NCBI GenBank assembly: GCA_017304945.1
Contig: JAFKLG010000057.1
Location: forward strand, 62,001-126,000
Reading direction: 5' to 3'
DNA length: 64,000 nt
Source of the DNA: Rhodospirillales bacterium
Lineage (GTDB): Bacteria > Pseudomonadota > Alphaproteobacteria > Acetobacterales > Acetobacteraceae
This document shows, piece by piece, positions 1 to 8,241 of this stretch. Made by a program: the position numbers and the translations under genes. Under the pieces are notes generated by a model that was given only the letters and a program-made list of their open reading frames with translations, was not told the origin of the DNA and did no database searches. How positions within the stretch are numbered: the stretch's first letter is position 1; every line of letters starts with the position of its first letter.

Positions 1-810
1 GGTATCGGCCAGCAGCAGCGCATTGAACGGCGCCGGCGGGATCGACGAACGGGCGAGTTCCTGTGCCTCTCGCCGGCCTTCGGGCGTGTTCAGGGCGCGG
101 GCCGCCTTGATCTTCGCATCGATCGGGCCGCGGCGATTGGCGTAGCCCGACAGGTCGCGGGTCGCCGCGTTGATCGCGGCCATGCCCTTGGCGTGGGTGC
201 GGATATCCGGGGCGGGCAGCCCGGCCGCCGTGGTGGCGCGGGTCAGCGCATCGCCCATCGCGCGGCCGAACTCGGTATCGGGAAGCAGGGCGGCGAACTG
301 GGTCTTGCCCTGCGCCTGCGTCGCGGCGAGCAGGCGGCGGATCTGCTGGCCGGGCGTGATGCCCAGCGTCCACACGCCGGGCTGCGCCTGGGACGGGTCG
401 TTGGTGAAGGCCAGCACCGGCACCCCGGCGTTGCGCGCGATCGGCGCGACCGCGGCGGTTTCGGCCGAGGTCAGCGGGCCCAGGATGATGCCCACCCCTT
501 CGGCCATCGCCTGCTGCGCGGCCGCGGCGGCGCCCTCCGGCGTGCCGCGCGTGTCCTTCACAGACAGCGGTGGCGAGTCGGGCGCCGGCAGGGCAAGTTG
601 GGCGGCCTGCAGCATCGCCTGGCCGAGATCGGCGCGCGGACCGCTGAGCGGCAGGAGAATGGCAACCCGGCTGCCGCCATGCGCCGACGCGTTGGCAGCC
701 GGCGTGCCGAGAACGGTTGGTCCGGTCCCCGCTGGGCCGTACGACCCGCCCGAACCGCAGGCCGCCAGTGCGAGCGTGCCAAAAAGGACCAGGAATGCCC
801 GACGAAGCAT
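1..810 (-). CDS. Penicillin-binding-protein activator (LpoA/YraM-like) lipoprotein, 3' end outside window
   Basis: The frame reads from an ATG at 810 to the left edge (270 codons) without a stop, so the C-terminus is missing. The N-terminus is a lipoprotein signal (MLRRAFLVLFGTLALAACGS) with lipobox L-A-A-C. After a short Gly/Pro-rich linker comes a type I periplasmic-binding fold (VAILLPLSG, then IILGPLTSAE and PVLAFTND), as in the LpoA/YraM and Leu/Ile/Val-binding families. An outer-membrane-anchored regulator of peptidoglycan synthases is the likely role, because this family often sits divergent from rsmI; a solute-binding lipoprotein is the alternative. A GGGAG lies just upstream of the ATG. 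The start overlaps the rsmI start by 16 bp. Confidence 0.8.
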   Translation of the reverse strand, partial: MLRRAFLVLFGTLALAACGSGGSYGPAGTGPTVLGTPAANASAHGGSRVAILLPLSGPRADLGQAMLQAAQLALPAPDSPPLSVKDTRGTPEGAAAAAQQAMAEGVGIILGPLTSAETAAVAPIARNAGVPVLAFTNDPSQAQPGVWTLGITPGQQIRRLLAATQAQGKTQFAALLPDTEFGRAMGDALTRATTAAGLPAPDIRTHAKGMAAINAATRDLSGYANRRGPIDAKIKAARALNTPEGRREAQELARSSIPPAPFNALLLADT

Positions 811-1688
811 GCGTCCCGTCTCCCGATGCGCGGCCGGAGCAAGCGGCCGGTCCGCCTCAGGGTCTTGTGCTGGTTTCCACGCCGATCGGCAACCTCGCGG
901 ATCTCACGCCGCGCGCGCGGGAGGCATTGCGCAACAGTGATGTGATCCTGTGCGAGGACACGCGCCACTCGGCGCGGCTGCTCGCGGCGATCGGGGCGCA
1001 GGCGCGGACCGAACCGCTGCACGAGTACAACGAAGACGCGCGGATCGCCCCGGTGCTGGCGATGCTGCAGGCCGGCAAGCGCATCGCGCTGATCTCGGAT
1101 GCCGGGACACCGCTGGTGTCAGACCCGGGTTTCCGCCTGGTGCGTGCGGCGATTGCGGCCGATCTGCCGGTCACCGGCCTGCCGGGGGCGAATGCCGCGG
1201 TGCTCGCATTGGTGCTCTCCGGCCTGCCGCCGCAGCCGTTCCTGTTCCTGGGCTTCCCGCCGCCGCGCCAGGCCGCCCGCCGCGCCGCGTTCGGGGCGCT
1301 GCGGGCCGCCGAACGGGCCGGGCTGTCGGCCACGCTGATCTGGCACGAGGCGCCGCACCGGCTGGCCGAGATGCTGGCGGACCTGCATGCCAGCTTCGGC
1401 GATCGCCAGGCCGCGGTCGCGCGCGAACTGACCAAGCGGTTCGAGGAGGTGCGCCGCGGGCCGGTGTCGGCGCTCGCCGCGGCGTATGCGGATACCCCGC
1501 CGCGCGGCGAGATCACGGTGCTGGTGGGCCCGCCCGAGCAGGATGACCCCGAGGACCTGGATGGGCGGCTGCGCGCCGCGCTCGCGACCCAGAGCGTGCG
1601 GGATGCGGCGGCGACGGTCGCGGCGGCGACGGGCTTGCCCCGCAAGACGGTGTATGCCCGGGCGCTGGAACTCGCCGCGGAGGGGTGA
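795..1688 (+). CDS. rsmI: 16S rRNA (cytidine1402-2'-O)-methyltransferase RsmI
   Basis: This 297-residue protein is a tetrapyrrole-methylase-fold SAM methyltransferase that 2'-O-methylates C1402 of 16S rRNA. The family signatures are clear: LVLVSTPIGNLADLTPRA, then CEDTRHSARLL, LISDAGTPLVSDPG and GLPGANAAVLAL, and a C-terminal helix-turn-helix-like tail (GLPRKTVYARALEL). I chose the ATG at 795 because it has AGGACCAGGA immediately upstream and matches family length; an in-frame ATG at 717 would add 26 unrelated residues. It is divergent from the LpoA-like gene with overlapping starts and convergent with hemW. Length is normal (about 280-300). Confidence 0.95.
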   Translation: MPDEACVPSPDARPEQAAGPPQGLVLVSTPIGNLADLTPRAREALRNSDVILCEDTRHSARLLAAIGAQARTEPLHEYNEDARIAPVLAMLQAGKRIALISDAGTPLVSDPGFRLVRAAIAADLPVTGLPGANAAVLALVLSGLPPQPFLFLGFPPPRQAARRAAFGALRAAERAGLSATLIWHEAPHRLAEMLADLHASFGDRQAAVARELTKRFEEVRRGPVSALAAAYADTPPRGEITVLVGPPEQDDPEDLDGRLRAALATQSVRDAAATVAAATGLPRKTVYARALELAAEG

Positions 1689-1744
1689 GGCGTCACCCGT
1701 CCCCGGAGACTCCCACCGGGTCGCGGGGCCAGAGCCGCCGCGCG

Positions 1745-2893
1745 CTACAGCAGCAATGCGCCCAGCAGGGCGTCGAGTCGGAGACGGCCTTCGCTGGTGG
1801 CGATTAGGCTTCCGTCGCGCCAGTCCAGATAGCCCTCGGCCTCGGCCTGGGCCAGTACGTCGGGGTCGACCGCCTCGGCGATGCTGCGGCCGGTGCGGCG
1901 ATGGAAGCGGGCCGCGTCGACCCCCTCGGTGAGCCGCAGGCCCATCAACAGGGCTTCCCGCGCGCGCTCCTCGGGCTCGAGCGGGATTTCGTCCGTGCTG
2001 CCGTGCCCCGTCGCTTCGACCCGATCGGCCCAGAGTTCCGGGGCGCGGTGCCGGCGGATCGCGGTGAGTTGGCCGTCCAGCGTCAGGCGTCCATGCGCGC
2101 CCGGACCGATGCCCGCGTAATCCTGGTAGCGCCAGTACACCAGGTTGTGCCGGCTCTCGGCCCCCGGCTGCGCATAGTTGGACACCTCGTAGGGGCGCAG
2201 CTCGAAGCGGGCGGCCTCCTCCGCGGTGGCCTCGTAGAGCCGCGCGGCCAGCTCCGCGTCGGGCAGCACGAGTTCGCCGCGGCGATGCAGGGTTTCGAAC
2301 CGCGTCCCCGGCTCGATCGTGAGCTGGTAGAGCGACAGGTGGTCCGCCGCCAGCGCCAGCGCCGACCGGAGTTCATCGCGCCACGCCGCCTCGGTCTGGC
2401 CGGGCCGGGCGTAGATCAGGTCGAACGACAGGCGCGGGAAGGTGGCGCGGGCCAGTTCCAGCGCGGCCCGCGCCTGCGGAACGGAGTGTTCGCGCCCGAG
2501 CAGGCGCAGCGCGTCGGGGTCGAGGCTCTGGACGCCGAGGGAGAGGCGGTTGACCCCGGCGGCGCGGAAATCGCGCAGGCGGGCGGCTTCCACGCTGGTG
2601 GGGTTGGCCTCGAGGGTGACCTCGAGATCGGGCGCCGGGTCGAACAGGTCCCGCGCGTCGGCGAGCAGGGCGGCGACGGTTTCCGGCTCCATCAGGCTGG
2701 GCGTGCCGCCGCCGAAGAACACCGAGAGCAGGGGGCGCCGGCCGATTCGCGCCGCCTCCCAGGCGAGTTCCCGGCGCAGCGCGGCGCGGAACCGCGCCTG
2801 CGGGATGCGGTCCCGCACATGCGAGTTGAAGTCGCAATAGGGGCACTTGGCCAGGCAGAACGGCCAGTGGATATAGAGTGCGAGCGGTTCCAT
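1745..2893 (-). CDS. hemW: Radical SAM heme chaperone HemW
   Basis: The 382-residue protein opens with LALYIHWPFCLAKCPYCDF, giving the radical-SAM C-x3-C-x2-C cluster at Cys13, Cys17 and Cys20 without the extra cysteine of true HemN. It continues with SVFFGGGTPSLM, the HemW SAM-binding segment, and a C-terminal HemN-type winged domain. HemW binds heme and is thought to deliver it to membrane respiratory enzymes; older annotations call it an oxygen-independent coproporphyrinogen oxidase. The ATG at 2893 starts the conserved block directly; an upstream start at 2953 would add 20 Pro/Thr-rich residues running into the neighbouring promoter region. The gene is divergent from the YbaK-like gene, with only 17 bp between starts. 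Confidence 0.93.
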   Translation of the reverse strand: MEPLALYIHWPFCLAKCPYCDFNSHVRDRIPQARFRAALRRELAWEAARIGRRPLLSVFFGGGTPSLMEPETVAALLADARDLFDPAPDLEVTLEANPTSVEAARLRDFRAAGVNRLSLGVQSLDPDALRLLGREHSVPQARAALELARATFPRLSFDLIYARPGQTEAAWRDELRSALALAADHLSLYQLTIEPGTRFETLHRRGELVLPDAELAARLYEATAEEAARFELRPYEVSNYAQPGAESRHNLVYWRYQDYAGIGPGAHGRLTLDGQLTAIRRHRAPELWADRVEATGHGSTDEIPLEPEERAREALLMGLRLTEGVDAARFHRRTGRSIAEAVDPDVLAQAEAEGYLDWRDGSLIATSEGRLRLDALLGALLL

Positions 2894-2910
2894 TGCGGGG
2901 GATATAGTCA

Positions 2911-3384
2911 ATGTCGGGGTCGGGTGGGTCGGTGGAGCGGGTACGGGCTGCATTGCTCGCGGCGGAGCATCCGGACACGATCGTCGCGTTCCCGGCCGGC
3001 ACCCGCACGGCCGCCGATGCAGCGGCGGCGATCGGCTGCGAGGTGGCGCAGATCGCCAAGTCCATCGTGTTCCGCGCCGGCGATCGCGCCGCCGTGGTGG
3101 TGATTTCCGGCGCGCTGCGGGTGGACCAGGCCAAGGCCGAGGCGGCGCTGGGCGTGCGGCTGGCGCGGGCGGATGCCGATTGGGTACGGCAGGCGACCGG
3201 ATTCGCGGTGGGCGGCGTGGCGCCGGTCGGTCACGTGTCCGCGCCGCTGCTGCTGCTCGACGAAGGTCTGCTGACGCTGGATCCGATCTGGGCGGCCGCG
3301 GGCTCGCCCAGCCACGTATTCCGCACGACCGCGGGAGAGTTGGTGCGCGTCACCGGGGCGACCGTCGCCTCCGTCGCGGCCTGA
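2911..3384 (+). CDS. YbaK/EbsC-type aminoacyl-tRNA deacylase
   Basis: This 157-residue single-domain protein matches the YbaK/ProXp family, which hydrolyses mischarged aminoacyl-tRNAs in trans. Lys50 in the IAKSIVF segment corresponds to the conserved catalytic or orienting lysine; VGGVAPVGH and GSPSHVF are the other two family blocks, the latter near the substrate pocket. Its subtype (YbaK for Cys-tRNA(Pro), ProXp-ala, or other) cannot be settled by eye. The ATG at 2911 is 17 bp from the hemW start on the other strand, so the two genes must share or overlap promoters. It ends convergently with a GNAT gene. Confidence 0.85.
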   Translation: MSGSGGSVERVRAALLAAEHPDTIVAFPAGTRTAADAAAAIGCEVAQIAKSIVFRAGDRAAVVVISGALRVDQAKAEAALGVRLARADADWVRQATGFAVGGVAPVGHVSAPLLLLDEGLLTLDPIWAAAGSPSHVFRTTAGELVRVTGATVASVAA

Positions 3385-3538
3385 TCCGGCATGGCGGCGC
3401 CCTGACCGCGCATGACGGCGGCCCGGCCTGACGGAAGGAAGACCCGGTCGGGCAGGCGGGCGCTCGGCGTACACGGCACCGCGGCGGCCGGCGCACGGCG
3501 CGGCGGCGGGCGGGGCAGGGCGCGCGGCCGGGGGCGGA

Positions 3539-4096
3539 TCAGGCCCGCAGATGGTCGGGGATGCGCAGGCCGAGGCGGGTCGGAACGTTCCACACCTCGC
3601 GGACCTGGCGGACCGGGCGGAATCCGGCCCGCAGATAGGTCGGCAGGGCACGCGGATGGTCGGCGGTGCACGTGTTCACCGTCATGCCACGCGGCTGCTG
3701 CCCCCAGACCGTATCGACGGCGCAGCGCAGGAAGGCGTAGCCGACGCCGTTGCCGACCACGTGCGGCATGAGGCCGAAATAGCCGAGGTTGATGTCGGGC
3801 CGCATGCGGGCGTCGAGCTCGAAGAAGCCGGCAGGCTCGCCGTTTCCATACAGCACGTGGATGGAGACCGCCGGATCCCGCAACAGCTCCGCCAGTTCGG
3901 CGTCAGGCATGGTGCGGCGGAGCCACCAGACGTAGTCGCCGCCGACGGTATTGTAGAGGTAACGATAGAATCCGACCGTGGGCGCCGGCAGGCGGATGAC
4001 CGTGTAGCCCGGCGGCAGCACGGGGGCGGCTTCCGCGGGTGGCCGGTCCATCCGCAGGAACGTCACCGTGACGGCGACACGTACGATCGGTTCCAT
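3539..4096 (-). CDS. GNAT family N-acetyltransferase
   Basis: This 185-residue protein has a GNAT fold: an acceptor-side N-terminus (YTVIRLPAPTVGFYRYLYNTVGGDYVWW), a central beta strand (AGFFELDAR), the acetyl-CoA loop region (LMPHVVGNGVGYAFLRCAV) and the terminal DHPRALPTYLRAGFRPVR strand-helix. The sequence resembles a small-molecule or protein acetyltransferase of unknown substrate. The acetyl-CoA pyrophosphate loop (VVGNGVG) departs slightly from the usual Q/R-x-x-G-x-G. The ATG at 4096 was chosen over an in-frame ATG at 4303 because AGAGGAG lies 7 nt upstream and the extra 69 residues are low-complexity. Confidence 0.85.
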   Translation of the reverse strand: MEPIVRVAVTVTFLRMDRPPAEAAPVLPPGYTVIRLPAPTVGFYRYLYNTVGGDYVWWLRRTMPDAELAELLRDPAVSIHVLYGNGEPAGFFELDARMRPDINLGYFGLMPHVVGNGVGYAFLRCAVDTVWGQQPRGMTVNTCTADHPRALPTYLRAGFRPVRQVREVWNVPTRLGLRIPDHLRA

Positions 4097-4369
4097 CCGC
4101 GCTCCTCTGGCGAGCGAATAGGGTTGGACGCTGGCGCAAGGCTTGGCAAGCGGCGGATGCACGGGCCGGGAGGGAAGCGCCACCGCGCGCTGTCCGGCCG
4201 CCGGCGCCGATCGGAGCGCCAGGGCCGGTTCGCCACTCATGTGAGGATCGCGGCCGAGGGACGGCCCCGGGCCTGCGCGTCGCGCGGTGCACGCGCGCTG
4301 CACATCGTCGCGCGGCTCAGGCGGGCCGGCAACGCCGCCGCCGGAACCGGCCGGACGCAGCGTGCTGGC

Positions 4370-4810
4370 TCAGCCCTTGGCTCGGCGTCCACCCTTGCGC
4401 GGCGCGGGCTCCCGCGGCGCGTCGGCCGACCGGCTGCGACCCAGGCCGATCTTCTTGGCGAGTTCCGACCGTGTCTCCGCGTATTCCGGCGCGACGACCG
4501 GGTAATTCGAGGGCAGCGCCCACTTCCCCCGATACTGATCGATCGTCAGCCCATGCTCGGTCATCAAATGGCGCTTGAGCATCGTCAGGCTCTTGCCGCA
4601 CTCGAGACAGACGATGTGGTCGGGGAACACCGACTTGGTGATGGGAACGGCCGGCTTGGACTTCTCGGGCTCCGCGGGTTCATTTCCGACACTCGCCAGG
4701 GTCTTGTAGACCTCGCGGATCAACGACGGCAGAGCCTCGGTCGAGACTTCGTTCTTCGTGACGTGGGCGCTGACGATCTGCGCCGTCAATGCCAATACAT
4801 CCTCATTCAT
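4370..4810 (-). CDS. MucR/Ros family zinc-finger transcriptional regulator
   Basis: This 146-residue protein is a MucR/Ros regulator, a DNA-binding family typical of Alphaproteobacteria that controls exopolysaccharide, motility and virulence genes by binding AT-rich DNA. The single Ros-type zinc finger is visible: Cys68-x2-Cys71-x9-His81-x4-His86 in a segment beginning CLECGKSLTMLKRHLMTEH. The N-terminal helical part (ALTAQIVSAHVTKN) is the family's oligomerisation region, and the tail is basic (RKGGRRAKG). Start codons GTG at 4828 and TTG at 4831 are also open; the ATG at 4810, behind GGGGCG, gives normal length. The region upstream is unusually AT-rich for this genome, which would fit self-regulation; that last point is inference. 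Confidence 0.92.
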   Translation of the reverse strand: MNEDVLALTAQIVSAHVTKNEVSTEALPSLIREVYKTLASVGNEPAEPEKSKPAVPITKSVFPDHIVCLECGKSLTMLKRHLMTEHGLTIDQYRGKWALPSNYPVVAPEYAETRSELAKKIGLGRSRSADAPREPAPRKGGRRAKG

Positions 4811-5172
4811 CAATTTCGCCCCATTCACCAATGTTCTAGAGTATTACCCAATCGCGAACCTTGGCGGTGCTTGTCATAGACATCCATGAGCCGTCAAGAG
4901 AATACCGTGGTCAAAAGCGTAAAAGTCCCTGCTCGACTGTCCAATCAGCAATCAATTATCTTGCATCTCCTCTCGACCGACCCGCCTCGACCGCAACGGG
5001 AATGCGAATCGCGTCGCTCGGCAGCGGGGGCGATTGCGACGCTTTACCGGAAAGATTGCGGTGCTTTACTTGCGGCCCGCCCGCGACCCTCATTGCGAGG
5101 GGGTCTGAGCGACGGTCGCGCGGCATGGTATGATGGCCTGTCATCAACAGTCGGAGGGGTCGCTACCCAGGT
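4811..5172. other. Intergenic region between mucR and the CNNM/CBS gene
   Basis: About 360 bp separate two divergent genes. The first 190 bp are clearly richer in A/T than the rest of the window (TTGATCGT-, CAATTATCTTGCAT-like stretches around 4940-4970). Small open frames (for example 4886-5176) encode peptides without family resemblance or coding bias, so I treat the stretch as non-coding and probably regulatory. A GGAGGGG at 5153-5159 precedes the downstream gene by 13 nt. I could not fix a promoter with confidence on either strand. Confidence 0.5.
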
Positions 5173-6489
5173 ATGAGCATCGGCATCGAAGTCGTCGTGA
5201 TCCTGTTGCTCATCGTGGTGAACGGACTGTTTTCCATGAGCGAGCTCGCCCTCGTCTCGGTCAGGCGCGCGCGCCTCGCAGTGCTGGAACGCAAGGGGGT
5301 CGCCGGCGCCGCCGCCGCGCGCGCGCTCGCGGACGATCCGCAACGCTTCCTGCCCACGGTGCAGGTCGGCATCACCCTGGTGGGCGTGCTCACCGGCGTG
5401 TTCGGCGGTGCCCGCATCGCCGCCCATGTGCAGGCCGGGCTGCAGACCATCCCCGCGCTCGCACCCTTCGCCGAATCTCTGGCGCTCGCCCTCGTGGTGA
5501 TCGTGACCACCTACATGACCCTCGTCTTCGGCGAGCTGGTGCCCAAGAACCTGGCCCTGCGCCGGCCGGAGGAGATGGCGGCCCGCGTCGCCGTCCCGAT
5601 CGGCGTGATGGCGACGATCACCGCGCCCGCCGTCTGGGTCCTCGGCTGGTCTTCCACCCTGATCCTGCGGATATTCGGCATGCAGCGCGCCGCCACGCAG
5701 AGCGTGACGGAAGAGGAACTGCGCGCCCTGCTGGCGGAAGGCGCCCAGGCCGGCGTGCTGGAGATCGAGGAGCGCGACATGATCGAGCGTGTCCTCCGCC
5801 TCGCCGACAAGCCGGTGCGCGCCATCATGACGCCACGGACCGAACTCGCCTGGATCGACCGCACCGATCCGCCGAAGGAGATCGCTGCCGCGCTGAAGGC
5901 CGCACCGCATTCGCGCTTCGTCGTCTGCGAAGGGTCGGTCGACAACGTGGTGGGCGTGGTGCAGGCGAAGGACCTGCTCGATCGGATCCTGGGCGGCAAC
6001 GAACTCTCGGTCGGCGCGGCGCTCCGCCAGCCGATCGTGGTTCCCGACACGGTGACGGCGCTGGACGCGCTGGAGCGGCTGAAATCCGATCCCCTCGGGC
6101 TGGCGCTGGTGATGGACGAATACGGCAGCTTCGAGGGCGTGGTCACCGCCGCCGACGTCCTGGAGGCCATCGTGGGAGACCCAAGCGACGCGGCGTCGGG
6201 CGGTTCGGGGCCGGGCACGGAGGGGGAGACCTCGCTGGTCATGGACGGCATGATGCCGGTGGACGAGCTGAAGGCGCGGCTGTCGCTGCCCGACCTGCCG
6301 GCCGAGGGCAGCTATCACACGCTCGCCGGCCTCGTGCTCGCGCTGCTCCGCCGGGTCCCGCGGGTCGGCGACCGCATCGTGTTCGCGGGCTGGCGCTTCG
6401 AGGTGCTGGCGATGGATGGCCGCCGCGTGGAAAAGGTCCGCGCCGACCGGGAGGCGGTGCCCGAACCGGAGCCGGTGCTGGGCGCGTGA
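5173..6489 (+). CDS. CNNM/CBS/CorC_HlyC membrane protein (TlyC/YfjD-like 'hemolysin' family)
   Basis: The 438-residue protein has the canonical order: an N-terminal CNNM transmembrane domain (about 1-190, with NGLFSMSELALVSVRRARL and VFGELVPKNLALRRPE), a pair of CBS domains (about 200-340, including VRAIMTPRTELAWID and VMDEYGSFEGVVTAADVLEAIVGD) and a CorC_HlyC domain (about 355-430, ending in GWRFEVLAMDGRRVEKVR). The family is linked to magnesium/cobalt efflux; the historical name hemolysin is misleading. CBS domains probably sense adenine nucleotides. Four hydrophobic helices are visible. It is preceded by the AT-rich mucR intergenic region and followed 81 bp later by a sugar nucleotidyltransferase fusion. 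Confidence 0.92.
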   Translation: MSIGIEVVVILLLIVVNGLFSMSELALVSVRRARLAVLERKGVAGAAAARALADDPQRFLPTVQVGITLVGVLTGVFGGARIAAHVQAGLQTIPALAPFAESLALALVVIVTTYMTLVFGELVPKNLALRRPEEMAARVAVPIGVMATITAPAVWVLGWSSTLILRIFGMQRAATQSVTEEELRALLAEGAQAGVLEIEERDMIERVLRLADKPVRAIMTPRTELAWIDRTDPPKEIAAALKAAPHSRFVVCEGSVDNVVGVVQAKDLLDRILGGNELSVGAALRQPIVVPDTVTALDALERLKSDPLGLALVMDEYGSFEGVVTAADVLEAIVGDPSDAASGGSGPGTEGETSLVMDGMMPVDELKARLSLPDLPAEGSYHTLAGLVLALLRRVPRVGDRIVFAGWRFEVLAMDGRRVEKVRADREAVPEPEPVLGA

Positions 6490-6570
6490 CACCGATGCGC
6501 CGCCTCGCGCGTCGGTGCCCGGCGGCCGCCCCCGGTTGACCGTTCACGCGACGCGGGGCAGGGACGATCC

Positions 6571-7782
6571 ATGCCGGCCACCATCCGACAATGCGCGATC
6601 CTCGCCGGCGGTCTCGGCACCCGCCTGGGCGACCTGACCGCCACGACGCCGAAGCCGTTGCTGCCCTGCGGCGACCGGCCGTTCCTCGCCTGGTTGATGC
6701 GCGAGTTCCAGCGCTTCGGCGTCGAGGAATTCGTGCTGCTGACCGGCCATCTCTCCGACGCGGTGGAACAGGCGGTCGAGGCGCTCGCCCGCTCCCTGCC
6801 GCGCCCGGCGCGAATCACCCTGTCGGTGGAGCCGGTGCGAGCCGGGACCGGCGGCGCGGTGTTCCATGCGCGCGACCGGCTGGACGAGCGCTTCCTGCTC
6901 TGCAACGGCGATTCGCTGTTCGACGGCAACCTCTCCCGTCTGCTCGCGGCCGCCGCGGCAACCCCGGCGCTCGGCTGGATGATGCTGCGGCGGGTGCCGG
7001 ATGCGTCCCGCTACGGCGTCGTGACGCTCGAGGGCAACCGGATCACCGCCTTCCAGGAGCGGCCGGCCCCTGGTGCGGCCGGGCTGATCAATGCCGGCGT
7101 GTACCTGCTGGACCGGACGGTGCTGGATCGGCTCGCACCGGTGTGCTCGCTGGAGCGCGACCTGCTGCCGCGCCTGGCGGCCGAGGGGGCGCTGCGCGGG
7201 GTGCAGGCGGACGGGTATTTCCGCGACATCGGCATCCCGGAGGATCTGGCCCGCGCGCGGTCCGAACTGCCCGCGGTGCTGCGCCGCCGCGCCCTGTTCC
7301 TCGACCGGGACGGGGTGATCAACGTCGATCACGGCTATGTCGGCTCACGCGACCGGTTCGAGTTCCTGCCCGGCGCGCTGGAGGCGATCCGTGCGGCGAC
7401 CGAAGCGGGGTGGCACGTGTTCGTGGTCACCAACCAGTCGGGCGTGGCCCGCGGCCTCTACACCGAGGCGGCGGTGCAGGTGCTGCTCGCCTGGGTGGCG
7501 GACGAGGCGCGCGCGATCGGTGGCACGCTGGACGACGTGCGCTACTGCCCGTACCACACGGATGCAGCCCTGCCGGAGTACCGACGCGAGAGCGACTGGC
7601 GCAAGCCGGGACCGGGCATGCTGCTGGACCTGATCCGCGCCTGGGAGGTGGACCCGCTGCGGTCGGCGATGATCGGTGACCAGCCGACCGACCTGCAGGC
7701 CGCCGCGGCGGCAGGCGTGCCGGGCCATCTGTTCGGCGGTGGCAACCTGCTGGACTTCGTGCGGCCGATCCTGGCGCGGTGA
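6571..7782 (+). CDS. Fused sugar nucleotidyltransferase / GmhB-like HAD phosphatase
   Basis: This 403-residue protein joins two enzymes usually encoded separately. Residues 1-235 are an NTP-transferase fold with the nucleotide loop AILAGGLGTRLGDLT, the PKPLLP motif and the metal site CNGDSLFDGNL, like HddC/RfbA-type sugar-1-phosphate nucleotidyltransferases. Residues 240-403 are a HAD-IIIA phosphatase like GmhB, with Asp245/Asp247 in FLDRDGVIN, the VVTNQSGVARG motif and a terminal MIGDQPTDLQAAAAAG. The GmhB zinc loop (C-x-H...C-x-C) is reduced to CPYHTDA with no partner cysteines. Heptose-1,7-bisphosphate dephosphorylation followed by nucleotidyl transfer (as in the GDP- or ADP-heptose routes) is a reasonable inference. 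The protein should be cytoplasmic. Confidence 0.88.
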   Translation: MPATIRQCAILAGGLGTRLGDLTATTPKPLLPCGDRPFLAWLMREFQRFGVEEFVLLTGHLSDAVEQAVEALARSLPRPARITLSVEPVRAGTGGAVFHARDRLDERFLLCNGDSLFDGNLSRLLAAAAATPALGWMMLRRVPDASRYGVVTLEGNRITAFQERPAPGAAGLINAGVYLLDRTVLDRLAPVCSLERDLLPRLAAEGALRGVQADGYFRDIGIPEDLARARSELPAVLRRRALFLDRDGVINVDHGYVGSRDRFEFLPGALEAIRAATEAGWHVFVVTNQSGVARGLYTEAAVQVLLAWVADEARAIGGTLDDVRYCPYHTDAALPEYRRESDWRKPGPGMLLDLIRAWEVDPLRSAMIGDQPTDLQAAAAAGVPGHLFGGGNLLDFVRPILAR

Positions 7783-7794
7783 GGCGCGCCGGGA

Positions 7795-8136
7795 TCAGAA
7801 CAGCTTGCCGCCGGTCGGCACCTTCAGGTCCGGCTTGACCAGCACGACCGCCCCGTCGGCGTCTGGCATGCCCAGCGTCAGCACCTCGCTGATGAACGGG
7901 CCGATCTGCCGCGGCGGGAAGTTCACCACCGCGCAGACCTGGCGGCCGATCAACTGGTCCGGCTTGTAGTGCACGGTGATCTGGGCGGAGGACTTCTTCA
8001 CGCCGATCTCCGGCCCGAAATCGATCGTCAGCTTGTAGGCTGGCTTGCGCGCCTCGGGGAACGGCTGCGCGTCCACCACCGTGCCGACACGGATGTCCAC
8101 CCGCTCGAAGTCGCCATACGCGATCGTCTCTGCCAT
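7795..8136 (-). CDS. csaA: tRNA-binding domain protein CsaA
   Basis: At 113 residues this is a stand-alone EMAP-II/OB-fold tRNA-binding domain of the CsaA type. It opens with the family block RVDIRVGTVVDAQPFPEARKP, continues with LTIDFGPEIGVKKSSAQIT and CAVVNFPPRQIGPFISEVL, and ends LVKPDLKVPTGGKLF. CsaA homologues are homodimers proposed to act as export-related chaperones or tRNA-binding factors. The ATG at 8136 with AGGGGAG 7 nt upstream is preferred; an earlier in-frame start would add 13 unrelated residues. It converges on the preceding fusion gene (12 bp gap) and is divergent from the gamma-glutamyltransferase gene. Confidence 0.92.
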   Translation of the reverse strand: MAETIAYGDFERVDIRVGTVVDAQPFPEARKPAYKLTIDFGPEIGVKKSSAQITVHYKPDQLIGRQVCAVVNFPPRQIGPFISEVLTLGMPDADGAVVLVKPDLKVPTGGKLF

Positions 8137-8241
8137 TCCCCGCTCCCCTGCCTTGCCCAGTCGCCAGATTGCCAATCGATGGCGCAGCCTTCAGTCTGCT
8201 CCCGCATCTACACCGCCCCACTCTCCGCTCGAGGACTGCCC

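Noticed and set aside
1683..1698. Hairpin GGGTGA-GGCG-TCACCC at the end of rsmI as a terminator
   Set aside because: Only six base pairs and no T-run follows, so an intrinsic terminator is not supported.
4886..5176. Small open frame (96 codons) in the AT-rich gap
   Set aside because: No ribosome-binding site, no resemblance to any family, poor coding bias.
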